Assembly (NCBI RefSeq): GCF_009882985.1
Contig: NZ_WTUZ01000014.1
Span: forward strand, 224,056 to 288,055
Reading direction: 5' to 3'
From: Paenibacillus silvestris
Lineage (GTDB): Bacteria > Bacillota > Bacilli > Paenibacillales > NBRC-103111
Length of the DNA stretch: 64,000 nucleotides
Shown: positions 1 to 10,350 of the stretch, piece by piece
How the letters are laid out: each line of letters begins with the position of its first letter
Numbering within the stretch: position 1 is the first letter of the stretch
Notes under the pieces: generated by a model
Seen by the model: only the letters and a program-made list of their open reading frames with translations
Databases searched by the model: none
Told to the model about the DNA's origin: nothing
Translations under genes and position numbers: made by a program

Positions 1-826
1 CGTAGTAGAATGGAACCAGCTCTCCCTCGGAGTCCGCGCGCCCTCTAACATCCTGATTGACGACAGCGTACCCTTTGTTCGCCCAACGCTTGAAAAACTC
101 TTTTCGCAAGTTGCGATCATAGCAAGTTCGAATGAGTATGGTTGGCAGTCCCTGCGCCGATTGAACTCCCTCAGGCAGGTACACGTCCGTTGCCAAACGC
201 ACACCATCCCGCATCGGGACGAGGAAGGTACCTAGATCATTCACGCCGAACTCCGGCTTGGAGAGGAGCGGATCTTCGTACACCACAAGCGGAGTCAACG
301 CTTCGTACCCCTCTGCTACGAGCACCTCCATCCCGTACCGGTTCGGTGCCACGAACGCGATGATGCGCCCATCCACAGTCACGATGTCGAGCGCCGTATC
401 CTTCCGCATCGCCCAAACCTGAGATGTCATCTCTTTCCCTGGTCCTCCTGGCTCTCCTGGCTCTCCTGGCTCTCCTGGCTCTCCCAGCACTCCCGGTCCT
501 CCCGGCTCTCCCACTCGTACAGCTTCCCCCACCTGCCCCGCCACGAAAGCCGTATAACGAACATGCCGTGCATAAAGATCACCATTGCCGAGCGTTACCT
601 CGTCTCCCTGCCAAACAGCAATAGCATAATGTGCCAAGGACGTCTTTATTTTAGCGAAAGGCAGTATGTACGGTGTCCTCTCCTGCAGGACATTCTCCTG
701 CATTTGGGTTCTCCTGCGTGCGTCCACCTTGGCATGCATAATCCCGTTTTCGGCAAAACGGATTTTCCCCTCATACACGCCAGCACAATACAAATTAAAC
801 GTCGTTGACTGAAAATATGTGCTCAT
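1..826 (-). CDS. CocE/NonD family hydrolase (S15 peptidase-like), N-terminal part, with collagen-like insert
   Basis: This is the first 275 codons of a minus-strand gene that runs off the left edge of the window. The ATG at 826 follows an AGGAG 9 bases upstream, which overlaps the stop codon of the dipeptidase-like gene. From about residue 190 the protein reads like the start of a CocE/NonD (X-Pro dipeptidyl-peptidase S15) alpha/beta hydrolase: 'PMRDGVRLATDVYLP', then 'RTCYDR' and 'GYAVVNQDVRGRADSEG'. The catalytic Ser, Asp and His would lie beyond the edge. About 190 residues precede this domain and contain a run of Gly-X-Y triplets (residues 106-129, rich in GEP/GGP) between two plain segments. 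The family acts on esters, amides or acyl-peptides; the substrate cannot be told. It is last in a cassette with two amino-acid or peptide enzymes. Confidence 0.85.
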   Translation of the reverse strand, partial: MSTYFQSTTFNLYCAGVYEGKIRFAENGIMHAKVDARRRTQMQENVLQERTPYILPFAKIKTSLAHYAIAVWQGDEVTLGNGDLYARHVRYTAFVAGQVGEAVRVGEPGGPGVLGEPGEPGEPGEPGGPGKEMTSQVWAMRKDTALDIVTVDGRIIAFVAPNRYGMEVLVAEGYEALTPLVVYEDPLLSKPEFGVNDLGTFLVPMRDGVRLATDVYLPEGVQSAQGLPTILIRTCYDRNLRKEFFKRWANKGYAVVNQDVRGRADSEGELVPFYY

Positions 827-838
827 CCCCGTTAACTC

Positions 839-2005
839 CTATCCCCAGACTTGTTCAAAAACACGCAGCCAGTTGCCGCCCATAATCTTCTGAATGTCCT
901 CATCGCTATATCCTCTTGCTACCAGGCCGCGTGTGAAGTTGATGAAGTAACTGTACTTCTCCAGCCCCTTCACTGTCTCCGTCGACGGGCCGTCCCCTTT
1001 GGCAAAGCCAATTCTCGGGGCAATATGCTCTTTAAAATACACCAGAGACCATTCCACATCGCTCATCGGCCAATCCGTTCCAATGCCCACATGATCAACC
1101 CCGACCAGCCGAACCACATAGTCGATATGATCAAGTACATGCTCGATTGTCGTCTCCTTCGGGTCTTCATAGACGAACCACGGCATTGCAAAGATGCCAA
1201 TGACACCGCCGGTTCCAGCAATCGCGCGGAGCTCCTCATCACTTTTGCAGCGCATATGGCCAAATAGCGCCTCGACGCCTGTATGAGAAGCGATGACCGG
1301 CGCTGTCGAAAGCCGGCAAGCATCCAGCGTCGTTTGCTTGCCGCAGTGGCTCGTGTCGACGATGATGCCAAGTTCGTTCATTCTGCTAATGAAGCGCGTG
1401 CCGAAGTTGCTTACACCGCCGTTCGCCTGCTCCGCACAGCCCGAAGCAATGTAATTCTGGTTGTTGTACGTAAGCTGCAAAACACGCAGACCGAAATGAT
1501 AAAGCGCGTCCAGCAAGGCAAGATTTTTGCCTAATCCGTCCGTCTCCTGCGCGGTTACGATGCCCGCTTTCCTATTGCTGCTTTTGGCGGCGCGGATATC
1601 TTCCGCTTTCAGCACTTTGACCATCCAATCCATCGCGTCGAATTGACGCTGTATTTCGCCCATGCTGGTCACAATGCTCTCTATATTGGATACGTCCAAT
1701 TGGCGGTTGCCCGCCGTAATGCCAGAACGATACCACTCCTCCTTGAAAGCCGGGAGCTCTCCGCGAACCGCCATATCATGAATGATTTTGCTTGGCATGC
1801 CGCTGTACACCATCGGTTCATCCCGGTAAGGCTCGCAGGCTTCACGGATGTTTTCGGAGATATGCGCAGGGATCGCTTGGGGCGACAAAGGCCCTTGAAA
1901 GAGCAAATCAATAATAATGCTGCTCTCGTGAAGCCGGCTCGCACGGTCCTCCTGCTCTGATGTTAAGTGAAAAGGATACAGTCCATCCGTGAGATTCATC
2001 TTCAT
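839..2005 (-). CDS. Membrane dipeptidase (peptidase M19) family protein with altered metal site
   Basis: A 388-residue protein with M19 (renal dipeptidase) landmarks: 'LQLTYNNQN' near 180, 'GIIVDTSHCG' with the zinc-ligand His, 'ASHTG' with the second His, 'GIGTDW', and a C-terminal 'GGNWLRVF'. The family hydrolyses dipeptides with a binuclear zinc centre. The usual N-terminal Asp-x-His-x-Asp motif that supplies two metal ligands is not present: the matching place reads D33-L-L-F-Q37. The bridging-Glu region is 'AQETDG'. Either this subfamily binds metal differently or acts on another substrate. There is no signal peptide, so it is likely cytoplasmic. AGGAG lies 10 bases before the ATG. The gene starts 12 bases after the ornithine-cyclodeaminase-like gene, so the two are probably cotranscribed. 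Confidence 0.85.
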   Translation of the reverse strand: MKMNLTDGLYPFHLTSEQEDRASRLHESSIIIDLLFQGPLSPQAIPAHISENIREACEPYRDEPMVYSGMPSKIIHDMAVRGELPAFKEEWYRSGITAGNRQLDVSNIESIVTSMGEIQRQFDAMDWMVKVLKAEDIRAAKSSNRKAGIVTAQETDGLGKNLALLDALYHFGLRVLQLTYNNQNYIASGCAEQANGGVSNFGTRFISRMNELGIIVDTSHCGKQTTLDACRLSTAPVIASHTGVEALFGHMRCKSDEELRAIAGTGGVIGIFAMPWFVYEDPKETTIEHVLDHIDYVVRLVGVDHVGIGTDWPMSDVEWSLVYFKEHIAPRIGFAKGDGPSTETVKGLEKYSYFINFTRGLVARGYSDEDIQKIMGGNWLRVFEQVWG

Positions 2006-2017
2006 CTATCATCGCTC

Positions 2018-2992
2018 CTAAAATGCAATTTGTGTGCCTTTCTTCCTGCGAACCGCTTCTTGAACAATATAATGAGCAGCTGCCAGATCCTCACAGGCAA
2101 GCCCCAATGATTTAAAAAGTGTAATCGCTGCGCTCGAACTCCTGCCTGGTTTAAGCCCCACCACTAATTCTCCGATTTCGCCTAAAATGTGCCCCTCCCC
2201 GATCGCCCCTTCGCTCAGGGGAATCAAGTAATCCCCCGCTTCGTTCACGGCGGACTCTCGGCGATCAACGAACAACTCCGCTTGACGCACGAGTTCGGTA
2301 TCCAGCTCTCTGTCCTTTGCCCGGCAGGCACCGACAGCGTTGATGTGAGCGCCTTCCTTGATCCACGCTCCTTGCACAATAGGTATCGTTGCCGCCGTCA
2401 CCGTACAAATAATATCCGCATCCCGCACCGCGTCCTCCGCGGAAGATGCGACCTCGACAGGAAGGTTGTACCGCCCTTCCGTCTCCTCCTTCAACTTCTG
2501 GGCATGGGCCGGGTTCGGTCCCCATACCTTGATCCGCTCGATCGGACGAACCATACTCATCGCCTCGATGTGAGTTCTGGCTTGCTCGCCTGTTCCGATC
2601 AGCGCTAGCGTGCTCGCTTCTGGTCTCGCCAGCAGCTTAGTAGCCACCGCACTGACAGCCGCTGTGCGGATCGCGGTGATTTTGGTGCCATCAACAATTG
2701 CTTCCAATTGACCATTGGTTGAATTGAACAAAGAAACAAACCCTTGATGCGAAGGCATCCCCTTGGCATGATTATCCGGCATCACCGTAATCACTTTGGC
2801 CCCCACTCGCTCTTCCCGCTTCAAGTATGCTGGCATGAGTCCCATAACATGACTCCCCTGCAGCGGAACAACACTTCTTAGCGATTGAATGGCCTGTCCA
2901 TTCGTCAAGTCTGCCAATACAGCCTGCATGATTTCAATACAAGCTGACATGGACAGCAATTCCAGAACCTCGCGTTGATTGATGACTAGCAT
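2018..2992 (-). CDS. Ornithine cyclodeaminase / mu-crystallin family protein
   Basis: A 324-residue protein of the OCD/mu-crystallin family. It has the N-terminal substrate-binding segment ('MGLMPAYL', 'GAKVITVMPDN'), then 'DGTKITAIRTAAVSAVAT' and a Rossmann dinucleotide fold beginning 'LALIGTGEQARTHIEAM' near residue 130. Members are NAD(P)-dependent ornithine cyclodeaminases, alanine dehydrogenases or imine reductases, and sequence alone does not separate these. It is the first gene of a three-gene minus-strand cassette with an M19 dipeptidase-like protein and a CocE/NonD hydrolase, which suggests use of modified peptides or amino acids (inference). An extended -10 element lies 40 bases upstream. 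Confidence 0.9.
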   Translation of the reverse strand: MLVINQREVLELLSMSACIEIMQAVLADLTNGQAIQSLRSVVPLQGSHVMGLMPAYLKREERVGAKVITVMPDNHAKGMPSHQGFVSLFNSTNGQLEAIVDGTKITAIRTAAVSAVATKLLARPEASTLALIGTGEQARTHIEAMSMVRPIERIKVWGPNPAHAQKLKEETEGRYNLPVEVASSAEDAVRDADIICTVTAATIPIVQGAWIKEGAHINAVGACRAKDRELDTELVRQAELFVDRRESAVNEAGDYLIPLSEGAIGEGHILGEIGELVVGLKPGRSSSAAITLFKSLGLACEDLAAAHYIVQEAVRRKKGTQIAF

Positions 2993-3031
2993 ATCTGAAT
3001 GATCACCCGCTTCGTTAGTACTTGCCTTTTA

Positions 3032-3037
3032 ATTATA
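3032..3037 (-). promoter_or_regulatory. Extended -10 promoter element for the OCD-M19-CocE cassette
   Basis: On the minus strand TATAAT is preceded by TGC, an extended -10 of the sigma-A type. No convincing -35 is seen 17 bases upstream, which is common for extended -10 promoters. Confidence 0.5.
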
Positions 3038-3075
3038 GCAAAACACACGCCAGATGGCTTGGAGAGCAGCATGTT

Positions 3076-5730
<2,655 letters not shown>

Positions 5731-5851
5731 GTGACACCTCACCCGTTTATCTACTCGCTGCGAAAAAAAATTGTCATATCTTGTCTAATATATATTACAA
5801 CATTACATGCCGATCTTCTACTGATATATCGTGAGCAACCTACCTTTTCGC

Positions 5852-5888
5852 CAAAATAAAAAAGCCCCAAGCTGCTAGCAGCCCAGGC
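5852..5888 (-). terminator. Intrinsic terminator after the ccdC-like gene
   Basis: On the minus strand a GC-rich stem around GCTGC-TA-GCAGC, extended by GCC/GGC pairs, is followed by TTTTTTATTTT. It lies 16 bases after the stop codon. Confidence 0.75.
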
Positions 5889-5904
5889 ACTCTTCTGTCA
5901 CGAT

Positions 5905-6396
5905 TTAGTTCACACTAGCTTTGCGGTATTTCATGAAACTGCCAATGCGCCAAACTGAAATATATAGGTAAGCCATTAGCATGGTAAGAAGCGTAAACTC
6001 CGTATAATCCAGCCCTTTGAAATATTGCGAAAGCGCGATGCGAATAACCAATACAGCAATGATGACATACTTGAAATTCTTATTTGGCTTGGAGTAAACA
6101 TAACCGTCCTCCCGCTTCTCATAACCGGTATGATACAGCATAATACTGCCCAGCCCCATGCCAAGCAGCATGGCGCACAACATCTCCCAGATCACGGGTA
6201 AATGAAAAGGATGATCCGGAATTTGCGTTAGCGAGTAGATGGAAAAACCAAAGAGAATAGGAAGTATAATGACCGGAGTTAGAATTCCAATCCCTTTATT
6301 TTTGATCGGACGTGTTTTGCCTCGGGTTCTGAGCCAGATTATCAGTATAATGACCAGTGCGCCAATGCCATATCCGACCAACGTTTCAGCATTCAT
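5905..6396 (-). CDS. CcdC-like membrane protein
   Basis: A 163-residue protein with about four membrane segments and the look of the CcdC family (YneJ in Bacillus). Landmarks are an N-terminal helix with 'YGIGALVIILIIWLRTR', a conserved 'KGIGILTPVI', 'GYEKREDGYVYSKPNKNFKYVI' and a final helix pair. CcdC lies beside CcdA in the cytochrome c maturation system of Bacillus, but its own role is poorly defined. No ccdA or other cytochrome gene is next to it here. The start at 6396 is favoured by AGGAGG about 9 bases upstream; an upstream extension to 6459 lacks a ribosome site. Confidence 0.75.
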   Translation of the reverse strand: MNAETLVGYGIGALVIILIIWLRTRGKTRPIKNKGIGILTPVIILPILFGFSIYSLTQIPDHPFHLPVIWEMLCAMLLGMGLGSIMLYHTGYEKREDGYVYSKPNKNFKYVIIAVLVIRIALSQYFKGLDYTEFTLLTMLMAYLYISVWRIGSFMKYRKASVN

Positions 6397-6629
6397 GATA
6401 AAAGTTCCTCCTGTTGCTGCTTTTTTATATAAGTATACACGATCTATCACAGAATTCATTCAGACGTGGGGCATATTCCTTCTCGGTCTACAGACCGATA
6501 CGAGGTCCTTGCAAAAAGCCGTCATTCGACGTCAATAATCCGATTATCCGCATGTTCTTCCTTCGTTTTGTTTATTTAGCAAGAATGGTAGTATGTAAGT
6601 AAACACTAACAACTAGAGGTAACAGCCAG

Positions 6630-7916
6630 ATGAGAATGAGAGATTGGGATATTAATTTAAAAATCCGCCTTGGCGGAGAGACCGCTTTTAATGTTATTTT
6701 TTGGACCTTTTTTCCGTTTCTATCGATCTATTTTGCGAACTCCTTCGGCAAAGGCTGGACGGGCGTTCTCCTGATCTTGTCACAAACGTTGTCCGTTTTC
6801 GCCAACCTAATGGGCGGCTACTGCGCTGACCGTTTCGGACGCAAACGGATGATGGTCCTTGCGGCGTGCGGACAAGGCATCGGGTACGGCATCTTCGCTC
6901 TTGCCGCTTCTCCTCTAATCGCGATGCCCGTTCTTGGCTTCATCGGATTCAGCTTGGCCAGCATGTGCGGTTCCATCTATTGGCCTGCCAGCCAAGCGAT
7001 GGTCGCCGATGTTGTCAAGGAGGAGCACCGCTCCAGCGTCTTCGCCATCTTCTATACCGCAGCGAATGTGTCTGTCGTTGTCGGCCCACTGCTCGGATCT
7101 ATCACATACGATGATAATCCGTACATCGTGCTTTTCGCTGCTTCGGTTTTCTGTCTTCTCCTCTCATTGACGATGAGCCGCACCTTACACGAAACGCTGC
7201 CGGACAAGCTTGCCCAGCGCAACCGCTCCGAAGCCGGTGAGCCCTGGTACCGGTTCCTTGCCGCGCAGCTGCGCGACTATAAGATCATTGCTGCTGACCG
7301 CGTCTTCCTGCTATTCATCCTCGCGGGTGTGCTGCTGTCTCAGACCTTCATGCAGCTGGATTTGCTGTTCCCTGTTTTCATGGAGGAAACCGTGAAGTTA
7401 TCGACGATCTTCTCCTACGGCGACTGGAACCTGCAGTTATCCGGCAAGCAGTTGTTCGGCCTGATTGTATCAGAGAACGGACTGTTCGTAGCCCTATTTA
7501 CCGTGCTTGTTACCAAGTGGATGCTCGCTTATCGTGACCGCTACGTATTCATTGGCGGTGCGCTTTTCTATGCGATTGGCATCGTCATGTTCGGCCACAT
7601 GTCCACCTTCTGGGGATTCACCCTCGCGATCGCCGTGTTCACGCTGGCTGAGCTTATGTCGGCTGGCCCTCAGCAAGCTTTCGTCTCGCGGCTGGCTCCC
7701 GAGCATATGCGCGGCCAGTATTTTGCCGCTGGCAGCTTGCGCTATACGCTTGGGCGCACCTTAGCGCCGCTATCGATCCCGATCTCTTCCTGGATCGGCT
7801 TCACATGGACATTCATCCTGCTAGCGGGGATCGCTGTTATTTCCGCGGTCCTGTACAACATCATGTTCAACTTGTATGACCGTCAGAGTGCTGTTTCTAG
7901 CGGAGAATTCCGCTAG
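6630..7916 (+). CDS. MFS transporter (drug-resistance-type exporter)
   Basis: A 428-residue major facilitator with 12 predicted membrane segments. The loop 2-3 signature is 'GGYCADRFGRKRMM', as in the DHA1 drug:H+ antiporter branch. A cytoplasmic central loop ('RNRSEAGEPWYRFLAAQL') separates the halves, and a longer segment ('METVKLSTIFSYGDWNLQLSGKQLFG' region) sits between helices 7 and 8. The exported substrate cannot be told. AGAGGT lies 9 bases before the ATG; a second in-frame ATG at 6636 is also possible. The last codons form a hairpin that includes the stop codon. It is divergent from the ccdC-like gene. Confidence 0.88.
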   Translation: MRMRDWDINLKIRLGGETAFNVIFWTFFPFLSIYFANSFGKGWTGVLLILSQTLSVFANLMGGYCADRFGRKRMMVLAACGQGIGYGIFALAASPLIAMPVLGFIGFSLASMCGSIYWPASQAMVADVVKEEHRSSVFAIFYTAANVSVVVGPLLGSITYDDNPYIVLFAASVFCLLLSLTMSRTLHETLPDKLAQRNRSEAGEPWYRFLAAQLRDYKIIAADRVFLLFILAGVLLSQTFMQLDLLFPVFMEETVKLSTIFSYGDWNLQLSGKQLFGLIVSENGLFVALFTVLVTKWMLAYRDRYVFIGGALFYAIGIVMFGHMSTFWGFTLAIAVFTLAELMSAGPQQAFVSRLAPEHMRGQYFAAGSLRYTLGRTLAPLSIPISSWIGFTWTFILLAGIAVISAVLYNIMFNLYDRQSAVSSGEFR

Positions 7917-7920
7917 GATT
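7897..7920 (+). terminator. Hairpin overlapping the MFS gene stop codon
   Basis: CTAGCGGA (7897-7904) pairs perfectly with TCCGCTAG (7909-7916), so the TAG stop codon is the last part of the stem. GATTTTATTT follows, a weak U-rich tract. It probably acts as the terminator. Confidence 0.55.
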
Positions 7921-7925
7921 TTATT

Positions 7926-8106
7926 TAACGGAACTGGAGTCCGCTAATTGAAGGAAATGGAGTCATTTCCTTCTCTAGCGGAACTACAGGGTCTTATCTA
8001 TGCTTGGAGCTGTAATTTTCAGGAAAAACAGCGAAATAGGGGATCACAGTTCCCTTCTAGAAGCCGAAGTGCTATTTCACGCCAAAATAACGGACTATAG
8101 TTCCCC
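7926..8106. repeat. Noncoding element with inverted TAACGGAACT / AGTTCC ends
   Basis: This noncoding stretch begins TAACGGAACT and ends with a degraded inverse, TAGTTCCCC. Internal parts repeat the same words ('GGAGTCCGCTAA', 'TAGCGGAACTACAG', 'TAACGGACTATAG'). Length and ends resemble the elements at 14901-15011 and 35390-35573. No reading frame is credible. It fills most of the gap between the MFS and CHRD genes. Confidence 0.5.
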
Positions 8107-8225
8107 TGGCCCCCTACTCCCCCTCCCTCGCACGATGAAATTCTTGTCCTCTAGGCCTATTCATAAGCAAATCTCTCAATCTATGAATACATAGAAGTAT
8201 TACTAGATAAGGAGAGTGAAGACCT

Positions 8226-8636
8226 ATTCCTACTATATACAAAGCCTTTCTAAACGGTAGAAACGAAGTCCCCCCCGTACAAACTGCAGCCACCGGAGAT
8301 GCCATATTCGAGCTGAACAGCAGCGGAACCCAGTTAAGATTTGCCTTGATCATACGCAATATTTCTCGTGCCACCCAAGGCTATATTCATGTTGGACTAA
8401 CAGGTCGAGGCGGTCCCGTAGCTATATTCCTATTTGGACCCAATAAATTCGGTATTTCCGTCCGACGAGGTGTCATTCGAGGCACTTTGACGAATCAAGA
8501 TTTAGTCGGTCCCCTGCAAGGCAAGACGCTTAGAGACTTAATCACGGAATTCGAAGACGGCAATGCCTATGTCAACGTGCACACCGCCCGGAATCCGGAA
8601 GGTGAAGTTCGCGGTCAAGTTAAACCGTCCTCATGA
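8226..8636 (+). CDS. CHRD-domain protein, apparent ATT start codon
   Basis: About 136 residues forming one CHRD domain: 'FLNGRNEVPPVQTAATG' near the N-terminus, 'GYIHVGLTGRGGPVAIFLFGP', and 'GNAYVNVHTARNPEGEVRGQV' at the C-terminus. The CHRD fold is found in chordin and in many short bacterial proteins of unknown role, often secreted or spore-associated. The conserved frame runs back to a TGA at 8217 and contains no ATG, GTG or TTG before the conserved motif; the first one is a TTG at 8346, inside the domain. ATT at 8226 lies 11 bases after AAGGAG and gives the natural-looking N-terminus MPTIYKAFL. The alternative is a one-base frameshift near the GTG at 8216, which is in another frame. The domain is certain; the start is not. 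A terminator follows. Confidence 0.75.
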   Translation: MPTIYKAFLNGRNEVPPVQTAATGDAIFELNSSGTQLRFALIIRNISRATQGYIHVGLTGRGGPVAIFLFGPNKFGISVRRGVIRGTLTNQDLVGPLQGKTLRDLITEFEDGNAYVNVHTARNPEGEVRGQVKPSS

Positions 8637-8644
8637 TGTGTGAA

Positions 8645-8675
8645 AAGGCACCCTTACGGGTGTCTTTCTCTTTGC
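8645..8675 (+). terminator. Intrinsic terminator after the CHRD gene
   Basis: GGCACCC and GGGTGTC form a 7-bp stem around TTAC, followed by TTTCTCTTT. Confidence 0.75.
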
Positions 8676-8799
8676 AAACACCCCTATGCCCATGAAAATA
8701 GGTTCCAAGGTTTACACTAGTTCGGTCCTCTCAGAATATGAATGTTTAGAATACCAATCACGTACGTGACAGTCATCTAGACAAAGGGGATGTGGCCTG

Positions 8800-9672
8800 A
8801 TGAAAAAAAGATCTACTCTTTATTCTTCTCTGGTTAAGCGAAGTTCCAGCCATATGCATCATTTCGTTCATAGACTTTGCCGCAAAGGGGATGAGCAACT
8901 TCACTTCATCTTAGTCAACGATGCTGAGCGCACGAAACAGAACCAGGCGAAATCCGCACATTCTGCGCACTCTTTGAATTCATCTGGCGATAAAAAGGCC
9001 GTCTTGCTCCATAAGCCCCTTTTACTATTGGAAAAACAAGTCCCTCGAATCGAGCTGCTTTCCAAAGGCAACAAATCCGTCCATTTACTCAGTCAAAATG
9101 CTAAGGGCTACGCGATATTCATGGAAATTAACCGCAGGGATGAAAAAACGCGCGAAATCAAAGACATCAGAGCACAGTTTATTGATGTTGATCTTAATAA
9201 AATATCTGAACAATTCCCAACCAAAGAACAATTAAAAGAACGCATCCAACAACTCAAAGAAAGCCCCTTGGAGCGGATACAATCCATTGAAATCAAAAAA
9301 GGAAAGCAAGGGCAGTACCTGCTTAAAGCTCATCGCTCCGAGGATCGAGTTGCTCTATTGAAAAAGAGCTTCCTGAAAAAGCACTGGCATCAGATCAAAC
9401 ATGCGATGATCGTTGAAACCAAAAACGGCTATCACATCTATTGGGTCATTCAAGGCGGTTCCGTAAGTAAATTCGTTCCTATCCAAAAAGCGCTGGCCAG
9501 CAAATTTGGGTCAGACCCTATGATTACGAACCTAACGAGAGTCATGCGAATCCCTGGCTTTTATCATATGAAGAATCCGGATAAGCCTTACCTAGTCAAA
9601 GTCATCCATTCAGGAAGAAAGCAACCTTTTACCCAAGAGGAACTTATCCACACACTACTGTTGAAACCATAA
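8800..9672 (+). CDS. Orphan RepB/AEP-type DNA primase
   Basis: A 290-residue protein with archaeo-eukaryotic primase (AEP) landmarks. Motif I is 'FIDVDLN' with Asp129 and Asp131. Motif II is 'NGYHIYW' with His212. Motif III lies around Asp239, followed by 'NLTRVMRIPGFYHMK' with Arg247 and Arg250. This is the pattern of RepB-type primases of plasmids and phages (Pfam RepB_primase). The first 100 residues are basic and low in recognisable structure. No replicative helicase, Rep protein, integrase or plasmid gene lies nearby, and the flanking genes are ordinary chromosomal ones. It has its own terminator. It could be a relic of a mobile element or a stand-alone primase-polymerase for lesion bypass; the sequence does not decide. 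Confidence 0.8.
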   Translation: MKKRSTLYSSLVKRSSSHMHHFVHRLCRKGDEQLHFILVNDAERTKQNQAKSAHSAHSLNSSGDKKAVLLHKPLLLLEKQVPRIELLSKGNKSVHLLSQNAKGYAIFMEINRRDEKTREIKDIRAQFIDVDLNKISEQFPTKEQLKERIQQLKESPLERIQSIEIKKGKQGQYLLKAHRSEDRVALLKKSFLKKHWHQIKHAMIVETKNGYHIYWVIQGGSVSKFVPIQKALASKFGSDPMITNLTRVMRIPGFYHMKNPDKPYLVKVIHSGRKQPFTQEELIHTLLLKP

Positions 9673-9682
9673 GCCACTGCAA

Positions 9683-9712
9683 AAAAGCACCCTTTACAGG
9701 TGCTTTTTCTTA
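9683..9712 (+). terminator. Bidirectional terminator after the primase gene
   Basis: AAAAGCACC and AGGTGCTTTTT form a strong stem around CTTTAC, with T runs on both strands. It lies between convergent genes and may serve both. Confidence 0.75.
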
Positions 9713-9736
9713 ATGTAGCAGGGCGCCGCGGCCTCT

Positions 9737-10273
9737 TCATGCTTCCGGTCTAACGTACGGCGGCGGAGCCAGCAACCAGCCTTTGCTCATCAGCATATCC
9801 TTAAATGTTATCGAGAAAATTAACTTTTTCATCTGAAACTTGGCAAACATCATGGCCACATCCGGCCGTACGGCTTCTGTCAGCCCTCGACAAGCATAAT
9901 TGATTCCCAATACTAAATTGAAGCTGAGAAGATTCGCTATTTCCTCATCTGACAACTTCGACCCCTTCGGAATATCTCGAAAATCGCCAACCGGTTTATC
10001 CGGAGATGCCGCTGGCAGCGGGACACCTTCCACTCTCAGAAATTCAGTCAGGTCCTCAAGTATCGGCCGGTGCACATCATTAATGACCTCTCGCAGCTTC
10101 TCTTTCAATTCAGGATCCTCCGTAATATTAAAAGATACCTGCTCACCGCGCATCGTTTGATCGGTTGCATTGTAGTAAAACCACAGATTCATGACTTCTC
10201 CTACATTTAAAGGAGGCTTTTCGCCATCCAGAAACGGCTTGATCGTATCGCCGAGTACCTCCAAGATATTCAT
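9737..10273 (-). CDS. DUF3231 family protein
   Basis: A 178-residue protein resembling one unit of the DUF3231 family, which is known from spore-forming Bacillota and often contains two such units of about 160 residues. It looks all-helical: 'GEVMNLWFYYNATDQTMRGEQVSFNI', 'DVHRPILEDLTEFLRVEGVPLPA', 'SDEEIANLL' and 'GLTEAVRPDVAMMFAKFQMKK'. There is no known function, signal peptide or membrane segment. The ATG at 10273 has AAGGAG 9 bases upstream; the 13-codon upstream extension has no ribosome site. It lies 77 bases downstream of the germinant-receptor operon on the same strand, which may hint at a spore role (weak inference). Confidence 0.75.
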   Translation of the reverse strand: MNILEVLGDTIKPFLDGEKPPLNVGEVMNLWFYYNATDQTMRGEQVSFNITEDPELKEKLREVINDVHRPILEDLTEFLRVEGVPLPAASPDKPVGDFRDIPKGSKLSDEEIANLLSFNLVLGINYACRGLTEAVRPDVAMMFAKFQMKKLIFSITFKDMLMSKGWLLAPPPYVRPEA

Positions 10274-10350
10274 ATTTCTCAACTCCTTTGCTAATAGCGT
10301 ACCCATTGCCATCTATTTTATAAGGGTGATCTTGGAAGCGGCCTAGACAT

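Noticed and set aside
142..808. Three plus-strand frames at the left edge, one with a Leu-Ala-Leu repeat
   Set aside because: They are shadows of the partial CocE/NonD gene on the minus strand; the Leu-Ala repeat is the reverse of the collagen-like DNA repeat.
8346..8636. Short CHRD frame starting at TTG 8346
   Set aside because: The conserved domain begins about 40 codons earlier, so this start would cut the fold.
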